Positions 5,884-13,148 of a stretch of 22,955 nucleotides of DNA are shown here, piece by piece. The first letter of the stretch is position 1; the number at the start of each line of letters is the position of its first letter. The stretch covers positions 1-22,955 of the forward strand of contig JBMNRY010000025.1 in NCBI GenBank assembly GCA_050944915.1, written 5' to 3'. Position numbers and translations under genes: made by a program. This stretch comes from JBMNRY01 sp050944915. GTDB taxonomy: Bacteria; Bacillota; Limnochordia; JAAZLZ01. The notes beneath the pieces were generated by a model. That model was not told the origin of the DNA, did no database searches, and worked only from the letters and a program-made list of their open reading frames with translations.

Positions 5884-7782
5884 TTATTTACCCTGGGCAG
5901 CGTTGGCCCCTGCGATCCGGCCGAAGACGAAGATATCGGCGATGGCGTTGCCACCAACCCGGTTACCGGCATGGATACCACCGGCAACTTCACCGGCTGC
6001 ATAGAGTCCAGGAATAGCCTTCCCTTGGGTATCAAGGACGTGGCAATCGATGTCGATGGCCAGACCACCCATGGTGTGGTGAATCGAAGGCTTCATTGCT
6101 CGAGCTACGTAAGGAGCTTCGATCTTGTAGGTAAAGGAGGTCTTTCCGAAATCGGAATCATAACCGGCTTCGACGAAGGAGTTGTAGCGCTCAACTTCGC
6201 TAATCAGCGTCGCAGCATCACAACCGATTTTCGCAGCCATTTCCTCCAGGGTATCGGCGATGAACATTACCGGAGTATCGGGAACTCGAGTTGCCGGGAA
6301 ATTATCGCTACCGAGGGTCTTCAGCTCATAGAAAAGGGTTCCATTTTCAAAGGCACCGATGGAAATTACGTCCCGCTCAGCATATTCGTTGACAAAGCGC
6401 TTACCCTCTTGGCTGATGTACATAACGTTGGAACCACCACCAAAGGCAAGCAAGCCTGTATCAGCCCAACCGATGGGCATCAGCTGGGTATAACCCATAC
6501 CGGTAAGACCGGCGCCAACGGCAAGACCCATGTTGATTCCATCGCCCTTAAGCTCTTGTCTGTTGGTGGTTAGGATCTTGGGATCCAGTTCAGGCCAGTA
6601 GTTGTTGTACTCGATGACCATGTCGGTGTTAGCACCATAGCCACCGGTGGCCAAGATAACACCCTTGTTGGCCCGCAGTTCCATGGGGGTGCCGTCCTTC
6701 ATTTCCGCATAAACGCCGACAACTTTGCCGCCTTCGACGATGAGTTCTTTCCCTGTGACATTGTACAGGATTTCGCCGCCGTTCGCGGTGATAAACCGGG
6801 AGGGCTTACCGAAGAACTCTTCATACTTATCGACAACACCATTGGAACGTCTCCACAAGGAGCCAATAGGTTCACTGAGGGTATCCCGGAATACGGTACC
6901 TACCGTCCGCTTCAACCACTCTTGGGCCGCCAGGCTCTGCCGACACATCATTTCGATGAAATCGAAACGAGGTTCGATGCTCGAACCATCGAGGCCTTGA
7001 CGTTTACCACCAAAGTAGGTTTGGATGATATGAAGTTCCGCTGAATCGAACATCATCGATGTATCGCCGGCCAGATAAGTGCGGATTTGTTCCTGTAAAG
7101 TCCTCAAGGTCGGTCGGAATTCGGCTGGAACTTCCGATTCATCCATTTCCAGATAGGACCGTAGTTTTTCCGTCAACCCAGCGGCAGCAGGGGTCTTGGA
7201 GAAGATCTCGGGATTAGCCGCGTTCCAAGCACAACCGGACACGACGGTATTACCACCTAAAGCAGCCGTCTTTTCAATGACAATGACCGAAGCACCGCTT
7301 TCCACGGCACTGATGGCCGCCGCCACCCCGGCACCACCACCGCCGACGATGACTACATCGGCAGTCCTGGTTACCTTCGGACCAGGGACCCTTTCAATAG
7401 TCTTAGACCTGAGGGCTGCCACATTCCCGCCAGCCTGCTGCACACAAGAAGCAACACCGGCCATCAAGGCATAGCTGGTGATAGTGGCCCCAGTCACTAC
7501 GTCAACGCCTAAAGATTGGTGTTTAATGATTTCCCCCGGTAGGGACTCGAGGGCAAAGTCACCAACGCCACGGGTCTCGGCGTGCTGTAGGATCTCAATA
7601 GATGTGATGGTCCTTTCCCCAAAACTTACTGCTACTTTTATCGGTGCGTTAAAACCTCTTACCTCTGCTTCGTATCTTCCTGGAGTATAAAGGACTTCAC
7701 TGGCATAAACGGGGACACAAGTAGACAGCAACATGATCACTAACAACAACACAGCAATTGACCTCGACCGTAGGGGTTTCAT
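5884..7782 (-). CDS. Exported FMN/FAD reductase, copy 2 (632 aa)
   Basis: Close paralogue of the neighbouring copy 1: same length, same domain order (signal peptide, FMN-binding domain with DVVTGAT, FAD_binding_2 domain) and about nine in ten residues shared. All the features named for copy 1 are kept, including T100, QLMP at 433-436, D441, R470, H568-H569 and R608. The two genes therefore probably act on the same or a very similar substrate. DNA similarity is patchy: one stretch of 110 bases (6968-7077 against 4760-4869) is identical while others differ often, which looks like gene conversion. The second of two ATGs (7782) was chosen because it lies 7 bases after AAGGAGG. The gene has its own upstream region with a perfect dyad and its own terminator, so it is probably transcribed separately. 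Confidence 0.88.
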   Translation of the reverse strand: MKPLRSRSIAVLLLVIMLLSTCVPVYASEVLYTPGRYEAEVRGFNAPIKVAVSFGERTITSIEILQHAETRGVGDFALESLPGEIIKHQSLGVDVVTGATITSYALMAGVASCVQQAGGNVAALRSKTIERVPGPKVTRTADVVIVGGGGAGVAAAISAVESGASVIVIEKTAALGGNTVVSGCAWNAANPEIFSKTPAAAGLTEKLRSYLEMDESEVPAEFRPTLRTLQEQIRTYLAGDTSMMFDSAELHIIQTYFGGKRQGLDGSSIEPRFDFIEMMCRQSLAAQEWLKRTVGTVFRDTLSEPIGSLWRRSNGVVDKYEEFFGKPSRFITANGGEILYNVTGKELIVEGGKVVGVYAEMKDGTPMELRANKGVILATGGYGANTDMVIEYNNYWPELDPKILTTNRQELKGDGINMGLAVGAGLTGMGYTQLMPIGWADTGLLAFGGGSNVMYISQEGKRFVNEYAERDVISIGAFENGTLFYELKTLGSDNFPATRVPDTPVMFIADTLEEMAAKIGCDAATLISEVERYNSFVEAGYDSDFGKTSFTYKIEAPYVARAMKPSIHHTMGGLAIDIDCHVLDTQGKAIPGLYAAGEVAGGIHAGNRVGGNAIADIFVFGRIAGANAAQGK

Positions 7783-7805
7783 CATCGTTCCTCCTTGTAA
7801 TTTTT

Positions 7806-7822
7806 TTCACATTATATGTGAA
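7806..7822. promoter_or_regulatory. Perfect dyad TTCACAT-TAT-ATGTGAA upstream of copy 2
   Basis: A 17-base dyad lies 24 bases before the copy 2 start, just downstream of TATAAT on the minus strand. The neighbouring copies keep only the TTTCACA half. It could be an operator or a 5'-UTR hairpin; it does not match the FNR or CRP consensus. Confidence 0.35.
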
Positions 7823-7840
7823 TTATATCATTTATAATAA

Positions 7841-7859
7841 TGCGCCAAGTTTTGGCAAA
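7841..7859 (-). promoter_or_regulatory. Perfect dyad element and possible -35 upstream of copy 2
   Basis: GCCAAGTTTTGGC (7844-7856) is a perfect dyad inside the shared block TGCGCCAAGTyyTGGCAAA. On the minus strand TTGCCA is followed after 16 bases by TATAAA, a plausible promoter, so the dyad would cover the -35 region. A second TATAAT follows close behind. The function as an operator is inference. Confidence 0.45.
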
Positions 7860-8046
7860 ATCCTCCCCGCTCCCCTCGAATTTCTATTGGTTTTTAGAAT
7901 TCTAATTCCTGCAATCTCTTCCCTGGCCAAGGTAAGTGTTACTAAAACCCCTCAATTAAGGACGCGGAACCTATATTTCCCCTACGATGATCCCGTCGGA
8001 AATCAAAGGTCGCAAACTTTGGACTGAAGAAACCAAGTCTACTTTC

Positions 8047-8083
8047 TAAATGGAACTGGCACCGTCAACCGATGCCAGCTCCC
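8047..8083 (-). terminator. Terminator-like hairpin of flavoprotein copy 3
   Basis: Stem GGAACTGGCA (8052-8061) with 8073-8082 and an 11-base loop, the sibling of the hairpins after copies 1 and 2. Its one irregular pair is a G-U wobble in minus-strand RNA. The following U-run is weak (AUUUAG), so termination may be leaky. Confidence 0.65.
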
Positions 8084-8115
8084 ATAGATATAGCCGATTA
8101 TCTTAAGCCCTTTGT

Positions 8116-10014
8116 CTATTTGCCTTGGGCGGCATTAGCCCCTGCGATGCGGCCGAAGACGAAGATATCGGCGATGGCGTTGCCACCAACTCGGTTACCA
8201 GCGTGGATTCCGCCGGTTACTTCGCCAGCAGCATAGAGGCCTGGGATGACCTTGCCCTGGGTATCGAGAACCCGGCAATCGGTGTCGATGGCCAGACCAC
8301 CCATGGTATGGTGGATAGACGGTCTCATAGCCCGAGCTACGTAGGGCGCCTCGATCTTGTAGGTAAAGGAGGTCTTGCCAAAGTCGGGGTCATGGCCCTT
8401 TTCGACGAAGGTGTTGTAGCGTTCAACCTCACCCTTCAGTGTCGCGGCATCACAACCGATTTTGGCCGCCATTTCTTCCAGAGTGTCGGCAAAGAACATT
8501 ACCTGGGTATCCTCACCGCGGGCGGAAGGCCACATATCGGTACCGAGGGTTTTCAACTCATAGAAGAGGCCTCCCTCGGCAAAAGCAGCCTTGGAGAGTA
8601 CGTCCCGTTCTGCATATTCGTTGACAAAGCGCTTACCTTCTTTATTAATGTACATGACGTTAGAGCCTTCGCCAAAGGCCAGATGCCCGGTATGGGCCCA
8701 GCCGATAGGCATCAGTTGCGTGTAACCCATGCCCGACAGGCCGGCCCCAACGGCGAGACCCATTATAATCCCATCGCCGGCGGCTTCCTTCCTGTTGGTA
8801 GTCAGGATCTTGGGATCAATTTCCGGCCAGTAGGCGTTATACTCGATGACCATATCTGTATTGGCACCAAAACCACCGGTAGCCAAGATAACACCCTTCT
8901 TGGCCCGCAGCTCCATGGGTGTGCCGTCTTTCATTTCTGCATAGACTCCGACGACTCTACCATTTTCCACAAGGAGCTCTTTCCCCGTTACATCAAGCAA
9001 TATTTCGCCGCCATTTGCGGTGATATACCGGGCCGGTTTGCCAAAGAACTCTTCATATCTATCTCCAACACCATTGGAGCGCCGCCACAAGGAACCGATA
9101 GGTTCGGCGAGGACGTCGTTGAATACTGTACCTACGGTCCGCTTCAGCCATTCCTGGGCTGCAAGGCTTTGACGACAAAGAATTTCGATGAACTCAAACC
9201 GGGGTTCGATGGTAGAACCATCGAGACCTTGGCGCTTCCCAGCAAAATAGGTTTGGATGATGTGTAGTTCTGGAGAGTCGAACATCATTGATGTATCGCC
9301 AGCGAGATAGGTGCTGATTTGTTCCTTTAAAGTCCGCAAGGTCGACCGGTATGCGGCGGGTAGCTCCGACTCATCCATTTCATAAAAGGACTTTAGTTTT
9401 TCATTCAACCCGGCGGCAGCCGGAGTCTTGGAGAACAATTCGGGATTAGCCCCGTTCCAGGCACAACCGGAGATAACTGTATTACCGCCTAGATTAGCTG
9501 TCTTTTCAATGAGGATGACCGAAGCTCCATTTTCCACAGCGCTAATAGTTGCTGCGATCCCAGCACCGCCACCACCGACAACGACGACATCGGCGGTCTT
9601 AACGATCTTCTCGCCAGGAACCTTGGGCACGGTTTTTGCCCTCAGGGCTGCCACATCACCGCCAGCCTGTTGTACACAATTGGCAACGGCGGCCATCAAC
9701 CCGTAACTGGTGATGGTGGCCCCAGTGACCACATCCACACCTAAGGACTGGTGCTCGATGATTTCCTCCGCCAAGGGAGCTAAGGCCAAGTCACCAACCC
9801 CCCTGGTCTCTTGATGGGCCAAGATGTCGATAGCCGTGATCATCCCCTCGCCAAAGGTCACTGCTACTTTAATTGGGCCATTATGCCCTGCGGCCTCGCC
9901 TTCATACCTTCCCGGTTTATAAAGGGGTGCCGCAGCGTACCCAGGAAGAGAACCGAACAGCAGCAGACATACCACAAGCAACACAGCAATCCGACTAGGG
10001 TTTACCATTTTCAT
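8116..10014 (-). CDS. Exported FMN/FAD reductase, copy 3 (632 aa, diverged substrate pocket)
   Basis: First of the three paralogues in the direction of transcription and the most diverged. It keeps the signal peptide (cut likely in GYAAAP), the FMN-binding domain with DVVTGAT (T100 the expected flavinylated residue), the GGGGAG dinucleotide motif, R470, H568-H569 and R608. In the segment that corresponds to the substrate carboxylate-binding loop of fumarate reductases it carries H441, H444 and E449, where copies 1 and 2 have D, L and G. This suggests a different substrate or pH range; the reaction itself is unknown. The ATG at 10014 is 7 bases after AAGGGGG; ATG/GTG codons just upstream are too close to it. 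The shared GCCAAGTyyTGGC element is absent upstream. Confidence 0.87.
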   Translation of the reverse strand: MKMVNPSRIAVLLVVCLLLFGSLPGYAAAPLYKPGRYEGEAAGHNGPIKVAVTFGEGMITAIDILAHQETRGVGDLALAPLAEEIIEHQSLGVDVVTGATITSYGLMAAVANCVQQAGGDVAALRAKTVPKVPGEKIVKTADVVVVGGGGAGIAATISAVENGASVILIEKTANLGGNTVISGCAWNGANPELFSKTPAAAGLNEKLKSFYEMDESELPAAYRSTLRTLKEQISTYLAGDTSMMFDSPELHIIQTYFAGKRQGLDGSTIEPRFEFIEILCRQSLAAQEWLKRTVGTVFNDVLAEPIGSLWRRSNGVGDRYEEFFGKPARYITANGGEILLDVTGKELLVENGRVVGVYAEMKDGTPMELRAKKGVILATGGFGANTDMVIEYNAYWPEIDPKILTTNRKEAAGDGIIMGLAVGAGLSGMGYTQLMPIGWAHTGHLAFGEGSNVMYINKEGKRFVNEYAERDVLSKAAFAEGGLFYELKTLGTDMWPSARGEDTQVMFFADTLEEMAAKIGCDAATLKGEVERYNTFVEKGHDPDFGKTSFTYKIEAPYVARAMRPSIHHTMGGLAIDTDCRVLDTQGKVIPGLYAAGEVTGGIHAGNRVGGNAIADIFVFGRIAGANAAQGK

Positions 10015-10402
10015 CACCATTCCCCCTTGTAATAAATTTCACAATTCATCGCGGATTGCGATTGCCAATGAATATATTACCCCCTGTGGCCACCAAATCC
10101 TTCTGTAATTTTACCAACCATCACAAATCATCTCTATTAGTTCGATCTAAGGCACATTTTTCTGTTAACTATTCCAGTTCTTCTCCAATGACCCGAGATT
10201 GTCTTTCCTGGCAGATAATGTGTCCTAAACATTTCCCTTTGTCCTAACCAGGGAGTGTCTAATAATCGGAACAACCACTTTAGGAGGAGCCTTCGGTCTT
10301 CTAAGGAGGCCTTGGCTCAGCCCCCACCTTTAAGGTCTTTAAGAAGAAGGCAAAATCTTCGACGCGAAGAAGTTGTGTAGAGGAAAACACGCAAGGAAAG
10401 GG
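10015..10402. other. Divergent intergenic region before the methyltransferase
   Basis: It holds the ribosome binding site of flavoprotein copy 3 on the minus strand and several short inverted repeats on the plus side: GAGCC...GGCTC around 10288-10320, ACCTTTAAGGT at 10326-10336, and TCTTCGACGCGAAGA, a perfect dyad at 10356-10370, about 33 bases before the methyltransferase start. I recognise no riboswitch and no clear promoter. Confidence 0.5.
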
Positions 10403-11053
10403 ATGACATTGGATACAAGAAAATACGATCGGGAATTAGGAATCAAAACAGCTGGCCTCCGGGAATGGGACGGTCATCGACATTACAACCGTTATGAAGC
10501 CACTCCCTATGAAGCTCTAAAAGCCTTATTCAAATCCTACCAAATCAACAAACACTCGGGTGTTGTGGATTTCGGCTGCGGCCGGGGCCGAGTAGCCTTC
10601 TACATCCACAACCGTTTTCGGGTCCCTGTCATCGGCATCGAAGCCAACGATAAAACCTATCGGGAGGCCCTAGACAACAAGGATCGTTATCTTCGGAAGG
10701 CTAAGCATATCAAAACTCCCATTGTCTTCGAATATGGGTTGGCTGAACAATATGAGATTAAGCCCCAAGATACATGCTTTTACTTCTTCAACCCCTTCTC
10801 CAGCAAAGTCTTTGCCAAGGTGTTGCGCAACATCATGGCCTCGCTGGAGCAAGCGCCCCGAAGCATCGATTTGATCCTCTATTACCCCCTGCAGACCTAC
10901 AAAGAGGTTGTTAAACAATACCCCTTTAAGCAGATCCATAAAGTCCGTTCCCCCAAAGTGCAAGACCCCTTGGAAAAGTTCATTGTTTATCGACTCCCAA
11001 CCACAACCGATCAAGATGGGAATGACTACTTAGCCCAGGCTTCGTGGAGCTAG
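10403..11053 (+). CDS. Class I SAM-dependent methyltransferase (216 aa)
   Basis: Cytoplasmic Rossmann-fold methyltransferase of unknown substrate. Motif I is VVDFGCGRGRV (54-64), followed by acidic E80 at the end of the second strand (VIGIEAN) for the SAM ribose. FYFFNPF (126-132) stands in the motif IV place that often contacts the substrate. An N-terminal HYNRYEATPYEAL (28-39) is shared with a common uncharacterised Bacillota family. The ATG at 10403 follows AAGGAAAGGG closely; a TTG two codons later (10409) has better spacing, and TTG at 10373 is also in frame. It is a single gene, divergent from the flavoprotein array. The long hairpin after it (11075-11114) lacks a U-run. Confidence 0.85.
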   Translation: MTLDTRKYDRELGIKTAGLREWDGHRHYNRYEATPYEALKALFKSYQINKHSGVVDFGCGRGRVAFYIHNRFRVPVIGIEANDKTYREALDNKDRYLRKAKHIKTPIVFEYGLAEQYEIKPQDTCFYFFNPFSSKVFAKVLRNIMASLEQAPRSIDLILYYPLQTYKEVVKQYPFKQIHKVRSPKVQDPLEKFIVYRLPTTTDQDGNDYLAQASWS

Positions 11054-11074
11054 CTTTTGCCCGGAGCCTTTCCT

Positions 11075-11114
11075 GCCAAGGTTCAGATCTCACCAACGAG
11101 GTCCGAACCTTGGC
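11075..11114 (+). repeat. Long inverted repeat after the methyltransferase gene
   Basis: GCCAAGGTTC (11075-11084) pairs perfectly with 11105-11114. An inner 6-bp stem (11086-11091 with 11098-11103, one G-U pair) gives a 40-base hairpin with one mismatch. A smaller hairpin, GAGCAT...ATGCTC (11135-11160), follows. Neither has a U-run. They may be a processed or attenuating leader of the next gene, or a poor terminator. Confidence 0.5.
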
Positions 11115-11331
11115 TTGTCCGCCTTCTAAGGCTGGAGCATCAGAAGTCTGAAAAATGCTCTCCTGTATCTCCCTTGTCGATAACCAGCTTTGTTATCTTA
11201 ATAGTAGGAAAAAGGAACACCATTCCAAAAAAACTACCGGAAAGACACAAATAATTACAGGGCCCCCGGGAAAAACTCCGGTATAATTGAAACTAATAGT
11301 AAAGATCTCAAAGAATACAGGGGGGTTGAAC

Positions 11332-12372
11332 TTGACATCACTGGAACGGGTTAGCCTGGCACTTAACCACCAAGAAGGAGATCGAGTCCCCGTTTACCCT
11401 TTGTTAAATGGGGTGTCCCGCAAACTAGTCGGCGCATCCTATCCCCGTTGGAGTCAAGATATGGATGTATGTGCCGAAGCGTACTTGGCCGTCACGGAAA
11501 AATATGATTTAGATATTATCTGTACCTTGATCGATCTATCGGTGGAAGCGGCCGATTTCGGTCAAAGGCTGATCTATCCCGAAAACGAAGCGGCCCACCC
11601 CGATATGCGGGATCAGCTGATCAAAGACATCGCTGATTACCGTCACCTAGAACCCATCAACCCCCGCCGAACTCCCCGGATGTCCGGACATATCAGACTA
11701 TGTGATACCTTAGTCCGGAAAAAGGGCAAGGAAGTACCCGTCGTGGCCTTCATCTTCGGTCCCCTAGGGATTCTGAGTATGTTAAGGGGACAGACCAACC
11801 TCTTCCTCGATCTCTACGATGAGCCAACGGTTATCCATCAGGCCTTAGAGGTGGTCACCGACACCCTAATCGAGTACTGCGGGGCCCTAATGGAAACGGG
11901 GGTCCACGCCATCATGCTCGATACCCTTTTCGCCTCCCAATCCATCATGTCCAAGTCCATGTGGATGGAAATGGAAGGTCGCTATGTCCAAAGGATCGCG
12001 GATTACATCCACGATCAAGGTTGTATGGTCATGGTCCACAATTGCGGCCATGGAATCTATTTCGATGTCCAAATCGAGACCATGCGACCCCAGGCTATCT
12101 CCTTCCTCCATCTGCCCGATGATTGTGAGAGCTTCGAAGAGCTTAAGGAAAAGTATGGGCAACAAACCACACTAGTCGGCCACATACCACCGACATGGCT
12201 TTTAAGCGCCTCGGTTGAAGATGTAGACCGAGAATGTCAAATCCAACTGGAACGCTACAAACACGGCGGCGGTTATATCCTAGCCACCGGCTGTGAATAC
12301 CCAGCCAACCTAGAGCTAGATAAAGCAGAAGCCATCGTTGAAGCAGCGAAAAAATACGGCCGCTACGAATAA
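11332..12372 (+). CDS. UroD/MtaA-family corrinoid-type methyltransferase (346 aa)
   Basis: Member of the uroporphyrinogen decarboxylase superfamily, probably a cytoplasmic methyltransferase that moves a methyl group between a corrinoid protein and a thiol or other acceptor. The deciding motif is H236-x-C238 ... C321 (MVHNCGHG and LATGCEYP), the zinc site of MtaA/MtbA-like enzymes, which true haem-pathway UroD lacks. The N-terminal SLERVSLALNHQEGDRVPV is typical of the family. The start is a TTG at 11332, 6 bases after GGGGGG; it gives the family's usual M-T-S-x-E-R-V beginning, while an upstream in-frame TTG (11287) lacks support. TATAAT at 11282-11287 may be the -10. No corrinoid protein or other mta-type gene is adjacent, so the substrate is unknown. 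A perfect terminator follows. Confidence 0.87.
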   Translation: MTSLERVSLALNHQEGDRVPVYPLLNGVSRKLVGASYPRWSQDMDVCAEAYLAVTEKYDLDIICTLIDLSVEAADFGQRLIYPENEAAHPDMRDQLIKDIADYRHLEPINPRRTPRMSGHIRLCDTLVRKKGKEVPVVAFIFGPLGILSMLRGQTNLFLDLYDEPTVIHQALEVVTDTLIEYCGALMETGVHAIMLDTLFASQSIMSKSMWMEMEGRYVQRIADYIHDQGCMVMVHNCGHGIYFDVQIETMRPQAISFLHLPDDCESFEELKEKYGQQTTLVGHIPPTWLLSASVEDVDRECQIQLERYKHGGGYILATGCEYPANLELDKAEAIVEAAKKYGRYE

Positions 12373-12378
12373 ATCAAG

Positions 12379-12408
12379 ACATGGGAGGCAGCACCTCCCA
12401 TGTTTTTT
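12379..12408 (+). terminator. Intrinsic terminator of the UroD-like gene
   Basis: Perfect 10-bp stem ACATGGGAGG (12379-12388) with 12394-12403, a 5-base loop and six U. It starts 7 bases after the stop codon. Confidence 0.93.
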
Positions 12409-12723
12409 GATCTGAAACTGCACACACTTCCAGATAGCCCCCGCCCTATTCACCCCTGTACTCACTCTTCCCTCCCCAATCTCCTTTCATCATTTCTATC
12501 AAGATACCGCTAGCCGCCTTCGCCCCCTTTGTTGCCACGCTAATGCAAACTCTTCCAAGGACGATGTTCTCCATGTTGAATAAATCCAGGGATCCCCTTC
12601 AGCAAGGAGGCACCCTCCTTTTCCTAAGGATGCCAGGGCAAAATGGCTCCTTCTACCCACTTCTTCTGACCTTCCTCGGACGTATAGTGTAGAGAGTTTT
12701 AGTCAGAAAGGAGGAGTAACCCT
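12409..12723. other. Intergenic region before the LysM gene
   Basis: Mostly pyrimidine-rich sequence without a credible gene. It contains a small perfect hairpin AAGGAGGCACCCTCCTT (12604-12620) followed by TTCC, and the promoter-like element near 12683. A 42-codon plus-strand frame from 12564 lacks a ribosome binding site and runs into that element. Confidence 0.55.
12683..12697 (+). promoter_or_regulatory. Candidate -10-like element of the LysM gene
   Basis: TATAGTGTAGAGAGT lies 41 bases before the ATG and matches the element upstream of the YmaF-family gene (781-795) at 13 of 15 positions and at nearly the same distance. No convincing -35 is present, so a non-sigma-A or sporulation promoter is possible. 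This is inference. Confidence 0.3.
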
Positions 12724-13146
12724 ATGCATGGCCCACGTGTTCCTACCCATTGTCCGCCAGGTTTTAAAGGCCGGTATACGGTGGTCCAAGGAGACACCAT
12801 GTTTCTAATCGCCCAACGGTTCGGTGTCCCCCTCAACGCCCTCATCGCCGCCAACCCCCAGATCCCCAATCCCAATTTGATTTTCCCGGGGGATGTTTTG
12901 TGTGTGCCCGGAGAACAACCGTCACCACCACCGAAGGACTCCTGTCCCTGTCCCAGAGCTCTCAAGGATTTCCTCAACCGTCGGGTAGAGGTGATGACCC
13001 CCTGTGGAGTAATCTCAGGTACCCTCGTCTCCGTCGGAGATGACTCCCTCACCCTCCGTGAATATCCCGGGGGCCAGACCATCGTCATCCGCTGTCAGGA
13101 AATCTGCTTTGTCCGCGTCCTCCGCCACCATGGAAAGGGGGATTAG
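12724..13146 (+). CDS. LysM protein with C-terminal DUF2642-like domain (140 aa)
   Basis: Probable spore-coat or cell-surface protein. Residues 17-62 form one LysM domain (YTVVQGDTMFLIAQRFGV...LIAANPQIPN...IFPGDVLCVPG), a peptidoglycan or glycan binder. A short PSPPP linker leads to a small beta-barrel-like domain (about 74-133) with CPCP, FLNRRVEVMTPCGVISGTL and VIRCQEICFVRVL, which resembles DUF2642-type domains of spore proteins. It has seven Cys. There is no signal peptide, as is usual for coat proteins made in the mother cell. The ATG follows AAAGGAGGAG. The next gene begins 2 bases after the stop and repeats the C-terminal domain, so the two are an operon. The spore location is inference from family and build. 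Confidence 0.78.
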   Translation: MHGPRVPTHCPPGFKGRYTVVQGDTMFLIAQRFGVPLNALIAANPQIPNPNLIFPGDVLCVPGEQPSPPPKDSCPCPRALKDFLNRRVEVMTPCGVISGTLVSVGDDSLTLREYPGGQTIVIRCQEICFVRVLRHHGKGD

Positions 13147-13148
13147 TC

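Larger units (their letters stand above)
7783..8115. other. Intergenic region between flavoprotein copies 2 and 3
   Basis: It holds the AT-rich promoter region of copy 2 (7790-7860) with two dyads, and the terminator of copy 3 near 8047-8083. The middle part (7870-8040) has no gene or signal that I can support. Confidence 0.6.

Noticed and set aside
8125..9267. A 380-codon open frame on the plus strand inside flavoprotein copy 3, and similar 200-codon frames opposite copies 1 and 2
   Set aside because: They are antisense shadows of the flavoprotein genes: no ribosome binding sites, no recognisable domains, and the same frame recurs opposite each paralogue because the coding strand is conserved.
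3676..10014. Assembly duplication artefact as explanation for the three flavoprotein genes
   Set aside because: The copies differ at many positions, have distinct upstream regions and hairpin loops, and copy 3 is well diverged; they are true paralogues.
11332..12372. Haem-pathway uroporphyrinogen decarboxylase
   Set aside because: The HxC...C zinc site and the lack of neighbouring hem genes fit the MtaA-like methyltransferase branch better.
12564..12692. A 42-codon frame (MFSMLNKSRD...) before the LysM gene
   Set aside because: No good ribosome binding site, and its end overlaps the promoter-like element of the LysM operon.
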